DNA of 22,356 nucleotides from the NCBI GenBank assembly GCA_015520475.1, contig WAQA01000007.1:1-22356 (forward strand), written 5' to 3'. The stretch comes from Candidatus Bathyarchaeota archaeon. Lineage in GTDB: Archaea; Thermoproteota; Bathyarchaeia; Bathyarchaeales; WAQA01. Under the pieces are notes generated by a model. It saw only the letters and a program-made list of their open reading frames with translations. It had not been told where the DNA came from and did not search any database. This document shows, piece after piece, positions 15,688 through 22,356 of the stretch (position 1 is its first letter; every line of letters starts with the position of its first letter). The translations under genes and the position numbers were made by a program.

Positions 15688-16104
15688 TCAGGTTGATCCT
15701 TCATCTGTATCTATTGGAACCATTGTGTACTTGACCTGTTGTATTCCTCTCATTGCCCTTATCCTACTTATGAAGTTCAGTATATCCTCCGCTTCCCCCT
15801 CTGTTATGAATATCTCTAGGCAATAATCTCTTCCCAGATGAATATGCATGTTGCCTGAGACGATGTTGTCATATTCATGTCTAAGCCTCATCAGCCTCTC
15901 ATCTGCGCCGTGCCTCTCATGTTTTGATATTGCCGTGATAGTTGCAGTAACCCTCCTCTGTAGACGGTTAAATTCAAATTCGGAGAGGGAGTCTCTTATG
16001 ATGTCTCTGATGGCTTCTGAGCGGCTGGAGTATCCCCTCTCACGTATAAACTCATCTATCCTCTTTAATAGGCTTCTTGTGAGAGAGATGCTTATAATGG
16101 TCAT
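15688..16104 (-). CDS. nikR: NikR, nickel-responsive ribbon-helix-helix regulator
   Basis: A 138-aa NikR-type repressor. The N-terminal ribbon-helix-helix DNA-binding domain spans about 1-45 (TIISISLTRSLLKRIDEFI, then GYSSRSEAIRDIIRDSL). The C-terminal ACT-like domain (about 55-135) carries the full square-planar nickel set H76, H87, H89 and C95 (HEYD; HIHLGRDYC), at the same residue numbers as in Escherichia coli NikR. The protein is a tetramer in characterised members and binds DNA when loaded with Ni(II). The gene is divergent from a P1B ATPase, and an AT-rich palindrome at 16133-16155 lies between them. No nickel importer is in the window, so efflux control is an inference. ATG 16104 has no clear ribosome binding site and may be leaderless. 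Confidence 0.93.
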   Translation of the reverse strand: MTIISISLTRSLLKRIDEFIRERGYSSRSEAIRDIIRDSLSEFEFNRLQRRVTATITAISKHERHGADERLMRLRHEYDNIVSGNMHIHLGRDYCLEIFITEGEAEDILNFISRIRAMRGIQQVKYTMVPIDTDEGST

Positions 16105-16132
16105 TTCCAGTCACATAATAACATAACAAAAT

Positions 16133-16155
16133 AAATTAATAAATTTTATTAATTT
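16133..16155. promoter_or_regulatory. Perfect palindrome, candidate NikR operator
   Basis: Eleven-base arms (AAATTAATAAA and its exact complement) flank one central base. The palindrome lies between nikR and the metal ATPase, 28 bp from the nikR start. The half-site with its flanks, TAAATTAATAAAT at 16132-16144, is repeated identically at 16174-16186, 42 bp downstream (about four helical turns). The arms also resemble TATA boxes, so repressor and TBP sites may overlap. The sequence differs from the E. coli NikR site GTATGA-N16-TCATAC. Confidence 0.55.
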
Positions 16156-16228
16156 GGCTCCGTTATTTAGCACTAAATTAATAAATGGGCGGTTAATAGA
16201 AAACTTAGAACGTAGTGAGGCTTCATGG

Positions 16229-18184
16229 ATGCCTGAGCAGCATGATGGATGCGGAAGGGAATGCACTATATGCGATGAGGAGAGAGAGTCCCAGCCAAGA
16301 ATATGGGCTGGAAGAAAGATCCTCCTAATATCCATATCCGCCGCGCTTCTCCTCACCGGATTAATATTTGAGTTTATCCTAAAGAGGAGGTTTGAGGCTG
16401 AGATACTCTTCATATCCACTGCGGTGATATCTGGATATGAGATAGCTAGGGAAGGCCTCTCCTCACTCCTCTTCAGGAGAAGGTTAAGCATAGACTTCCT
16501 AATCACGATAGCTGCTGTAGGCAGCTTCTTTATAGGTCATGGAGAGGAAGGCGCCTCAGTGGTCTTCCTCTTCTATATAGCTGAGTTCCTTGAAGAGTAC
16601 GCTGCTGAGAGGGCGAGGAGATCAATAGCCTCCCTAATGGAGCTGGCTCCTGAAGAAGCAACCGTGAAGAGGGAAGGCAGAGAAGTTAAGGTTCCAGTCC
16701 AGGAAGTTGATGTAGGAGAGACCGTTATTGTTAGGCCTGGAGAGAAGATCCCCTTGGATGGGGAGGTTATAAGGGGGATCTCAAGCGTTAATCAGGCCCC
16801 TATAACCGGTGAATCTACACCAGTGACGAAGCAGGTAGGCGACGTCGTCTACGCTGGAACAATAAATAATGAAGGCTTCCTCGAGATTAGGGTTACAAAG
16901 AGATCCAGTGAAACCCTCCTCTCAAAAATCGTTAAGCTTGTTGAGGAAGCCCAGAAGATGAAGTCCCCAACCGAACGTTTCATAGACAGATTCTCAAAAT
17001 ACTATACTCCATCAGTTATATTCTTGGCGGTATGTGTAGCAACCATCCCAACATTTGTATTTGGCATGCCCTTCAAGGAGTGGTTCTATAGGGCATTGGT
17101 CCTCCTGGTAGTCTCATGTCCATGTGCACTGGCCATATCAACCCCTGTAGCAATGGTTTCAGGGATAACAAGCGCCGCTAAGAATGGTGTCCTAATAAAG
17201 GGCAGCACATACGTGGAAGAGATCAATAAAGTGAGGGTCTTCGCATTTGATAAGACTGGAACATTAACTGAGGGTAGACTGGAAGTAACTGACATCATAT
17301 CTCTGGGCCATCCCGAGGATGATATCCTCCGCATAGCAGCCTCACTTGAAGCCCTATCTGAACATCCAATAGCTAAGGCGATAACCGAGAAGGCAAAGGA
17401 GAAGGGAGTCAAATTAATGATGGTTGATAACTTTAAGGCTATAGCCGGTAAGGGAGTAACCGGGGAGATTGGAGGCGTCCCATACTATGTTGGTAGCAGG
17501 AGACTCTTCGAAGAGTTGTCAGCCGACTTCCCAGACAAGGAAGCCAGACTATTAGAGAATGAAGGTAAAACCGTAATCTTCGTTGGAAATCAAGGAAAAG
17601 TTATCGGGTTAATCGCCGTTATGGATAGAATCCGAGATACAACGGTTCTGACGATGAATGAGCTGAGAAGGAGGGGTGTGAAGACCATCATGATCACTGG
17701 AGACAATGAACGAACAGCCAGAGCAATAGCTGAGAAGATAGGCATAGCAGAGTACCATGCTGAACTATTACCTGAAGACAAAGTGAACATAATAGCGAAG
17801 TTATCAGATAAGTATGGATATGTTGCTATGGTTGGAGATGGAGTTAATGATGCCCCAGCACTTGCTAGAGCCAACGTTGGAATAGCGATGGGAGCGATCG
17901 GCAGCGACGTCTCCTTAGAAACAGCTGACATAGCCCTAATGCAAGACGACCTCTCAAAACTTCCATACCTAATAGAGCTAAGCGGGAAGACCCTTGAGAT
18001 AGTTAAAGAGAACGTCATAGCCTCAATCCTGATCAAGGGAAGCTTCGCCGTACTCGCATTCCCAGGCCTTATAACATTATGGCTCGCGGTAGCCGTGGGG
18101 GATATGGGTCTCTCATTAGCCGTAATACTCAACGCGATGCGTCTATCACTGATAAAATCCTCCATTCCACAAACTAAAGATTGA
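16229..18184 (+). CDS. P1B-2-type heavy-metal transporting ATPase (ZntA/CadA-like)
   Basis: About 651 aa from ATG 16229, which has GAGG 8 nt upstream. A TTG at 16154 would add 25 residues, but it lies inside the palindrome. The short N-terminus has HDGCGRECTIC (H5, C8, C12, C15), a possible metal-binding site replacing the usual HMA domain. Expected P-type elements are all present: ITGE (192-195), SCPC (296-299) in the sixth helix, DKTGT with phosphorylated D341, SEHP (377-380), TGDN and GDGVND (536-541). K603 in helix 7 and D625 (VGDMG) in helix 8 match the Zn/Cd/Pb subgroup P1B-2. It should export divalent metals using ATP. The neighbouring NikR suggests nickel is among them. It is followed 4 bp later by an ICMT-like gene. 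Confidence 0.93.
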   Translation: MPEQHDGCGRECTICDEERESQPRIWAGRKILLISISAALLLTGLIFEFILKRRFEAEILFISTAVISGYEIAREGLSSLLFRRRLSIDFLITIAAVGSFFIGHGEEGASVVFLFYIAEFLEEYAAERARRSIASLMELAPEEATVKREGREVKVPVQEVDVGETVIVRPGEKIPLDGEVIRGISSVNQAPITGESTPVTKQVGDVVYAGTINNEGFLEIRVTKRSSETLLSKIVKLVEEAQKMKSPTERFIDRFSKYYTPSVIFLAVCVATIPTFVFGMPFKEWFYRALVLLVVSCPCALAISTPVAMVSGITSAAKNGVLIKGSTYVEEINKVRVFAFDKTGTLTEGRLEVTDIISLGHPEDDILRIAASLEALSEHPIAKAITEKAKEKGVKLMMVDNFKAIAGKGVTGEIGGVPYYVGSRRLFEELSADFPDKEARLLENEGKTVIFVGNQGKVIGLIAVMDRIRDTTVLTMNELRRRGVKTIMITGDNERTARAIAEKIGIAEYHAELLPEDKVNIIAKLSDKYGYVAMVGDGVNDAPALARANVGIAMGAIGSDVSLETADIALMQDDLSKLPYLIELSGKTLEIVKENVIASILIKGSFAVLAFPGLITLWLAVAVGDMGLSLAVILNAMRLSLIKSSIPQTKD

Positions 18185-18188
18185 GACG

Positions 18189-18776
18189 ATGAATCTGATA
18201 AATAATATTCTCTACCTCTGCACAATAGTGCTCTCAACATTTGGATTATACATCCTATATGAGACTAAGAAGGCTTATGAGAGGGAGAATCCTCTCCCCT
18301 TAAACATTTCACTTGGATGGTGGATCCTGGACATAGCATGGACACTCACAATCCTCCTATCAGCATACTTTAATGTCTGGCAGTTAAAGATTGATGAGAA
18401 GGTTATGTTTATAGGTGGCTTGGCCATGCTGACGTCTGGAACCGCACTGTTACTGGCAGGCGTAGCCGAGTTCCACTCAATAAATAGGCTGTCTGGACTG
18501 GAAGTCTCAAAGCTAATAACCACAGGCATATATAGCGTAAGCAGAAACCCTCAATTTCTAGGCTTCTACATCATAATGCTCGGCCTCTCAATAATCGGGA
18601 GATCCGGATACGCTCTCCTAATCACCATAGTAGCAATCATATACTGCCACTACTACATCGTCAAGTTAGAAGAGCCGTACCTCGAACGAATATTCGGTGA
18701 GGAATACTCCAAATATAAATTGGAGACTCCAAGGTATATTGGATGGAGAAGAAAGGCGAATAAGCCAAAAGATTGA
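18189..18776 (+). CDS. ICMT-like membrane methyltransferase, partner of the metal ATPase
   Basis: A 195-aa polytopic protein with hydrophobic segments near 5-25, 43-63, 72-92, 121-136 and 140-158. The ICMT/PEMT signature is GIYSVSRNPQFLG (113-125) with LEEPYLERIFG and YSKYKLETPRYIG at 160-185. ATG 18189 comes 4 bp after the stop of the ATPase gene, so the two are almost certainly co-transcribed. In Cupriavidus, ICMT-like CzcN and NccN are encoded with cobalt-zinc-cadmium and nickel efflux systems and contribute to resistance, which fits this position. The methyl acceptor is not known. It is a paralogue of the protein at 3218-3802; the C-terminal YxKYKxETPRYI motif is shared. Confidence 0.85.
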   Translation: MNLINNILYLCTIVLSTFGLYILYETKKAYERENPLPLNISLGWWILDIAWTLTILLSAYFNVWQLKIDEKVMFIGGLAMLTSGTALLLAGVAEFHSINRLSGLEVSKLITTGIYSVSRNPQFLGFYIIMLGLSIIGRSGYALLITIVAIIYCHYYIVKLEEPYLERIFGEEYSKYKLETPRYIGWRRKANKPKD

Positions 18777-18916
18777 GAAGAGGACAGAACATCAATACCA
18801 TAAAAGACCTCAGTCTTCCTTCTTCCGATATATCATCAACCCATAGATGGAATAGTCTACAATCAAATCCGGACGGCAGCGGAAAGAATGAATGGAACAG
18901 AAGACTTAGAGAAAAA

Positions 18917-18924
18917 CTTAAAAG
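18917..18924 (+). promoter_or_regulatory. TATA-like box for the hairpin leader and toroid operon
   Basis: CTTAAAAG preceded by the purine-rich GAGAAAAA (BRE-like). Initiation at the usual distance falls near 18946, just before the first of three hairpins. This places the hairpins at the 5' end of the transcript. Confidence 0.45.
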
Positions 18925-18949
18925 AACCTTTACGGGTATGGTGTAATAC

Positions 18950-19040
18950 AAGGTGATGAGGCCCACCTTTAACCGCCTGAGACGCAGAGTCTCAGGCTGA
19001 TGGCTTCTACCATCCATAAAAACGTTGAAAACGAGGTGGG
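18950..19040 (+). promoter_or_regulatory. Three tandem hairpins with potential Shine-Dalgarno sequestration
   Basis: Hairpin 1 pairs 18950-18955 with 18964-18969 (AAGGTG/CACCTT). Hairpin 2 is a perfect 9-bp stem, 18975-18983 with 18989-18997 (GCCTGAGAC), loop GCAGA. Hairpin 3 pairs 18999-19003 with 19010-19014. CCCACCT at 18962-18968, largely in the 3' arm of hairpin 1, is exactly complementary to AGGTGGG at 19034-19040, which contains the ribosome binding motif GAGGTG of the next gene. Hairpin 1 and the sequestered state are mutually exclusive, which is the layout of a translational riboswitch or thermosensor. I recognise no known riboswitch class. GTGATGA and CTGA strings recall C/D boxes, but C' and D' boxes are not convincing. 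Confidence 0.5.
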
Positions 19041-19043
19041 ATC

Positions 19044-19910
19044 ATCCTATCACTAATAAGAATCGGCGATTTAATAGATTTAGACGGCGTCGTAGAGTAT
19101 ATAAGAGAACGGCAAAACCTGGATGGTGGCTACACGTTCTGTCGAGGAACAGAGTCGTCGGCTCAAGACACATTCTATGCTGTGGAAACGTTGAGGCTCC
19201 TCGAAGTAAAACCCAAAAACGTTGAGAAGACCGTCTCGTTTCTACGTAGTCTCCAACGGAAGGATGGAAGCTATGACTCATTAAAGGTCGCCTACTACGT
19301 GGTTGAATCTCTAAGTCATCTGGGATACCGATATGACCAGCCCCTCAACTACTTCGCTAAGTCTCTTGAAAAGATAAGTGAGAAGATTGGAGAGGCTAGA
19401 GTGTACGCTGACGTCACATCAGAGGTTGAAGATTTATATTACGCGGTAAAGATACTCTCCTCATTCAATGTGAAGCTGAACAGGGAAATGATTGCTGAGC
19501 AGATACTGAAGATACGTAATGGGGATGGGAGCTTCGGCAGAATCGGATATTCAAGGTTGGCGTCAACGTACTACTCCCTCAGCATCCTCTCAATTCTAGG
19601 ATACAGCCCTGAAGAATTCATGGATACATTAAATTGGATAAGGGGATGTGAGGTTCCTTCAGGAGGGTTTGTAGGAGAATCCAACCTCTCATCGAGCTAC
19701 ATGGTTCTCGAGGACATATACTATGGCGTCATGGCCCTCAAAGTCTTAAATGAGAAATGCAGATACTCAAAGGAGACGTTGAGGCTTATCAGACGTTTCC
19801 AGAATCCGAACGGGGGATTCCGCAGATCAATCTTCCTAGGAATCTCAGACTTCGAATCCACATATCAGGCTGTATCAACAATCAAAACCATCCTAGCATA
19901 TCATATGTGA
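19044..19910 (+). CDS. Alpha/alpha-toroid protein (prenyltransferase / terpene-cyclase fold)
   Basis: Up to 288 aa, built of about five toroid repeats of the prenyltransferase-beta/squalene-cyclase superfamily. Each repeat pairs a (Q/R)xxDG(G/S)(F/Y) motif with a helix pair: RQNLDGGYTF, SLQRKDGSYD, IRNGDGSFG, EVPSGGFVG and FQNPNGGFR. The first canonical start is GTG 19182 (242 aa), but that would remove the first repeat, whose DGGY and DTFYAVETLRLL lie in the same open frame back to the stop at 19026. A strong GAGGTG at 19033-19038 precedes this frame with only ATC (19044) or ATA (19056) at useful distance. Non-AUG initiation or a sequence error is likely. No DXDD or zinc-ligand set is evident, so catalysis is uncertain. 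It heads an operon with an unknown gene and a transporter. Confidence 0.7.
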   Translation: MLSLIRIGDLIDLDGVVEYIRERQNLDGGYTFCRGTESSAQDTFYAVETLRLLEVKPKNVEKTVSFLRSLQRKDGSYDSLKVAYYVVESLSHLGYRYDQPLNYFAKSLEKISEKIGEARVYADVTSEVEDLYYAVKILSSFNVKLNREMIAEQILKIRNGDGSFGRIGYSRLASTYYSLSILSILGYSPEEFMDTLNWIRGCEVPSGGFVGESNLSSSYMVLEDIYYGVMALKVLNEKCRYSKETLRLIRRFQNPNGGFRRSIFLGISDFESTYQAVSTIKTILAYHM

Positions 19911-19922
19911 CAGTGGAGAGAA

Positions 19923-20570
19923 TTGAAGAAGAGAATGCTCCCTGACATTGCCTTGAAGGTTGTGTTAAGCGGCCTCTTCAACTCGGCATGGGGAAGCGGA
20001 CATAGAAGACCAATAGTCAGATTCTTCATTTATGGAGACAGGGTTAAGATAGGGGTTGGGGAAGGAAACATTAAGGGCTGGGAGATCGATGCATTAAGAT
20101 ACTCGCCGATAAGACATGAGTGGTTCAGGATTAAAGATCTGAGGGAAACGTTCATCTCAGGAGTGAAGTATGTTCCAGGAAGGAAGCTTCCCAGAATGCC
20201 TAGGGAGCTCATACCGCTTAGAAGCGATAATATACATCTCTTCATAAGCGATGAAGAGTCGATGATCTTTCCAGCCTATAGATGCTTCGATATCAACCTC
20301 GGAGAGGGCCGAGTACTATCAATAATCAGTCCGGAAACACTTGTAAGAGACGTATCCGAGGTTGTCCACCCATCCTTCCCAAAGGAGAGATACAAGGGAA
20401 GAGTGAACAATGTTGAGGTGAAGATTGAGGATCTGAGTCCCCTCCTAGATGGGGAGTATGGGATAGGAATACTGAGAAAGGCTGGACTGCTAAAAACTAA
20501 AAGTCTGATAGAGGCCATGCCGTTGCTCGGAGCCGAAGATTTAAAAATAATACTTGAACATATCCTTTAA
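19923..20570 (+). CDS. Protein of unknown function in the toroid operon
   Basis: A 215-aa protein, not recognised. TTG 19923 follows GGAGAG closely; ATG 19935 (Met5) is an alternative. The N-terminal third looks like a beta-sandwich or barrel (PIVRFFIYGDRVKIGVGEG, a WEIDALRYSP stretch), the middle has LFISDEESMIFPAYRCFDINLGEG, and the C-terminal 60 residues include VKIEDLSPLLDGEYGIGILRKAG and a last helix. There is one cysteine, and no membrane helix, signal peptide or nucleotide-binding motif. It lies 12 bp after the toroid gene and 6 bp before the transporter gene, so the three are probably one transcript. The position suggests it works with the toroid protein, but nothing shows how. Confidence 0.7.
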   Translation: MKKRMLPDIALKVVLSGLFNSAWGSGHRRPIVRFFIYGDRVKIGVGEGNIKGWEIDALRYSPIRHEWFRIKDLRETFISGVKYVPGRKLPRMPRELIPLRSDNIHLFISDEESMIFPAYRCFDINLGEGRVLSIISPETLVRDVSEVVHPSFPKERYKGRVNNVEVKIEDLSPLLDGEYGIGILRKAGLLKTKSLIEAMPLLGAEDLKIILEHIL

Positions 20571-20576
20571 GTAGCC

Positions 20577-21794
20577 TTGAGTAACCATGATAGCTCCGTG
20601 GGCGATTGCGCATCGACACATAGAAGCAGATCCATCAGCTCCATATATGTAGCAATCATACTCCTAGGCATAGTAAGCATGATGGGTGACATTGTATATG
20701 AGGGTTCACGAGGCCTAGTGCCTGACTACCTCAAGTTTTTAGGGGCATCAGCCCTCATCGTAGGCTTGGTCGGCGGATTAGGAGAATTCCTTGGATACGC
20801 AATCCGACTCTTCAGCGGTTTCTTAGCGGATACAACCCGCGCATACTGGTTCTTCATATTCCTAGGCTATGGACTGATAGCTTCGATTCCACTCCTAGGA
20901 TTTGCAGGCAGCTGGGAGATCGCTTCAATCCTCTTCCTCCTCGAAAGGCTTGGAAAGGCGTTAAGATCCCCGTCAAGGGACACTATCATATCGATCATAA
21001 GCGTGGGAGTTGGACCTGGTAAAGCATTCGGGATACATGAACTCCTAGATCAAGTTGGAGCGGTTGCCGGGCCACTAATAGTCGCAACTATAATGTTCTA
21101 CAGCGGCAACAATTACAATAAAACATTCACCTCCCTATTCATTCCCTTCCTAATGCTCCTAGCAGCCCTAACCTACACCTACATAAAGATAAAATCAAGA
21201 ACAAAGGTTGAATTCAAGGATGAAGAGGTTAAAGTGAAGACCCTCAAAAGACCATTCTACCTATACACGTTAGCCGTCCTACTGAACACTATGGGAATCT
21301 TCCCTGTTGCATTAATCCTATATAGAGCCTCCACAATCCTTCCGCTTGGACAGCAATGGATGATACCGCTAATCTACCTACTAATCCAAGGAGTAGACGC
21401 TTCAATATCCCTACTCGCCGGATACGCCTACGACAAATTCGGAATAAAAATCTTAACCCTAGCCTTCGTATTATCGATTCTCCCCCCAATACTTACCATC
21501 GGAAGCTCTGAGCTCTCAATGCTAATAGCTGCTTCCATCTTCTTCGGAGCAGTCCTTGGAATGCAAGAATCAATATACCGCGCAGCAGTCTCAAGCTTTA
21601 CACCGGTTTCCTCAAGAGGTACAGCATACGGACTCTTCAACACAGTATATGGAATAGGATTCCTAATAAGCGGTGGAGTATACGGGTTACTAATAGACCT
21701 AAAAATGCCACTCACAGTATCCCTACCCTTCATAATATTAACGCAGGCAGCAGCGATAACAACTCTGATGAAGACCCAAACCTCACGTAGATAA
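20577..21794 (+). CDS. Major facilitator superfamily transporter
   Basis: A 405-aa integral membrane protein of the MFS type, moving a small solute or drug by ion coupling or facilitated diffusion. About 25 hydrophilic residues precede the first of 11-12 predicted helices. The loop 2-3 region has GYAIRLFSGFLADTTRAYW, a variant of the MFS GxxxDRxGRR motif. LLERLGKALRSPSRDTIIS, in the fourth and fifth helices, is typical of an MFS subgroup with a conserved Arg-Asp set. A charged cytoplasmic loop (KIKSRTKVEFKDEEVKVK) separates the two halves, and the second half repeats GYAYDKFGIK. TTG 20577 lies 6 bp after the previous stop and has no obvious ribosome binding site, so translation may be coupled. 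The substrate is unknown. Confidence 0.88.
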   Translation: MSNHDSSVGDCASTHRSRSISSIYVAIILLGIVSMMGDIVYEGSRGLVPDYLKFLGASALIVGLVGGLGEFLGYAIRLFSGFLADTTRAYWFFIFLGYGLIASIPLLGFAGSWEIASILFLLERLGKALRSPSRDTIISIISVGVGPGKAFGIHELLDQVGAVAGPLIVATIMFYSGNNYNKTFTSLFIPFLMLLAALTYTYIKIKSRTKVEFKDEEVKVKTLKRPFYLYTLAVLLNTMGIFPVALILYRASTILPLGQQWMIPLIYLLIQGVDASISLLAGYAYDKFGIKILTLAFVLSILPPILTIGSSELSMLIAASIFFGAVLGMQESIYRAAVSSFTPVSSRGTAYGLFNTVYGIGFLISGGVYGLLIDLKMPLTVSLPFIILTQAAAITTLMKTQTSRR

Positions 21795-22356
21795 GTCCTC
21801 AATTTACATAAACCCAGAGTCCTTAAGCAAGTCTGCCTTATCTGACTGGTGGTACTGGACAGAGAAAATAGTGGGGGGAGCAGAGCGGACTGGCCAGGGT
21901 GAACGGTGCTAAGACATCTAGAGGCTTGAAGGAAAGATAGACAAAGAGATAAGAAACTTCTGAAGTCGCTTTTCGGAGGGGGCCTGTGACGGCAACTGAA
22001 CGTCTACTCGGCAAGTCCGACATCACATTTAAATAGTGGTGTGTATAAACAAGTTGCCGAAAGGGAAACAAAATGTCTCTGGAAAGGAGAGGTTTCTAAA
22101 AAAGACACAATCTTCCAGTCGCACCGCTGATCTGTGAGGGGTCCCTGCAGTTTTTAAGTTGCTATATTTTTTGGGACATGAATAGGTAGTTTGTAATATT
22201 TTGGGCCCCTTAAAACTGCTTAAAACGGCCAAAACTAACTATCGCCACTAAAATGAAAAAAGAGAAATGTAAATCTTGAAGTGAAATAAAAAGACAAGAA
22301 AAAATAAAAACTGAATTTAAGTGATCTTTTTGCAAAAGAAAGCTGAAAATTAAGCC
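21795..22356. other. Non-coding tail of about 560 bp with structured elements
   Basis: I see no convincing gene on either strand. The segment 21840-22060 is purine-rich on the plus strand and includes a large hairpin listed separately; it may belong to an RNA gene. From about 22160 onward the sequence becomes strongly AT-rich with A-tracts and no frame with protein-like composition. An inverted repeat pairs 22147-22158 with 22209-22219 with one bulged base. No tRNA, CRISPR repeat or transposase remnant was seen. Confidence 0.4.
21990..22059. repeat. Nested hairpin, candidate structured RNA element
   Basis: CGGCAACT (21990-21997) is exactly complementary to AGTTGCCG (22052-22059). Nested inside, ACATCAC (22020-22026) pairs with GTGGTGT (22036-22042), with one G-T pair, around a 9-nt AT loop. 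The two stacked stems make a long hairpin in an otherwise gene-free region. Confidence 0.45.

Noticed and set aside
18950..19003. C/D-box guide RNA
   Set aside because: GTGATGA and two CTGA strings are present, but no C' box, poor D'-D spacing, and the bases are better explained by three hairpins.
19025..19225. 66-codon Arg-rich frame at the start of the toroid gene
   Set aside because: It is the shadow of the toroid frame, which shows clear repeat motifs over the same bases.
21880..21930. Permuted SRP RNA
   Set aside because: GGAGCAG and GGCCAGG occur in swapped order, but only about a dozen bases separate them, leaving no room for the rest of the RNA.
1..22356. CRISPR arrays, insertion sequences, toxin-antitoxin pairs
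   Set aside because: No regularly spaced repeats, transposase motifs or recognisable toxin-antitoxin genes were seen on either strand.

Overview
This window comes from an archaeon, most likely a thermophile of the TACK group (Thermoproteota in the broad sense, for example a Bathyarchaeia- or Caldarchaeia-like lineage). Archaeal markers are the prefoldin beta subunit, the DUF3194 protein, a UPF0282-type metallo-hydrolase, a TFE-beta/RPC34-type transcription factor and a tungsten-type aldehyde:ferredoxin oxidoreductase. TFE-beta argues for TACK or Asgard rather than Euryarchaeota. Arginine codons are mostly AGA/AGG, many genes start with TTG or GTG behind clear Shine-Dalgarno motifs, and several genes sit directly behind TATA-like boxes. 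The lineage assignment is inference.

Layout. 1-271: a GC-rich, hairpin-rich unidentified segment, possibly part of a structured RNA cut by the window edge. 272-3068: an anaerobic sulfatase-maturing radical SAM enzyme (minus), an unrecognised 238-aa protein (plus) and KptA RNA 2'-phosphotransferase (minus). 3218-5722: an ICMT-like membrane methyltransferase, a small unknown protein, a roughly 500-bp gap and the AmrS radical SAM enzyme. 5730-7074: a UPF0282 metallo-hydrolase and a small unknown protein (both minus). 7230-9113: aldehyde:ferredoxin oxidoreductase. 9192-10856 (minus): prefoldin beta, DUF3194, DHH phosphoesterase. 11086-12498 (plus): FUN14-like membrane protein, TFE-beta, FtsJ/RlmE-type methyltransferase. 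12895-15613: Gfo/Idh/MocA oxidoreductase and a Cys-type sulfatase. 15688-18776: NikR facing a P1B-2 metal ATPase followed by a second ICMT-like protein. 18917-21794: a TATA box, three tandem hairpins, then an alpha/alpha-toroid (prenyltransferase/terpene-cyclase fold) protein, an unknown protein and an MFS transporter. 21795-22356: non-coding, with a strong nested hairpin.

How the genes fit together. The sulfatase needs its motif cysteine (CTPSR) converted to formylglycine; the maturase at the left end is the expected oxygen-independent partner, and the adjacent sugar-type oxidoreductase suggests use of a sulfated sugar. NikR, the ATPase and the ICMT-like gene look like a metal-homeostasis module: a perfect 11-bp-arm palindrome lies between regulator and pump, and an ICMT-like partner recalls CzcN/NccN beside bacterial metal-efflux genes.

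The part I think least described is 18917-21794. A leader RNA could pair with the Shine-Dalgarno motif of the toroid gene, whose coding frame has no ATG, GTG or TTG near that motif, and the gene runs on into an unknown protein and a transporter.
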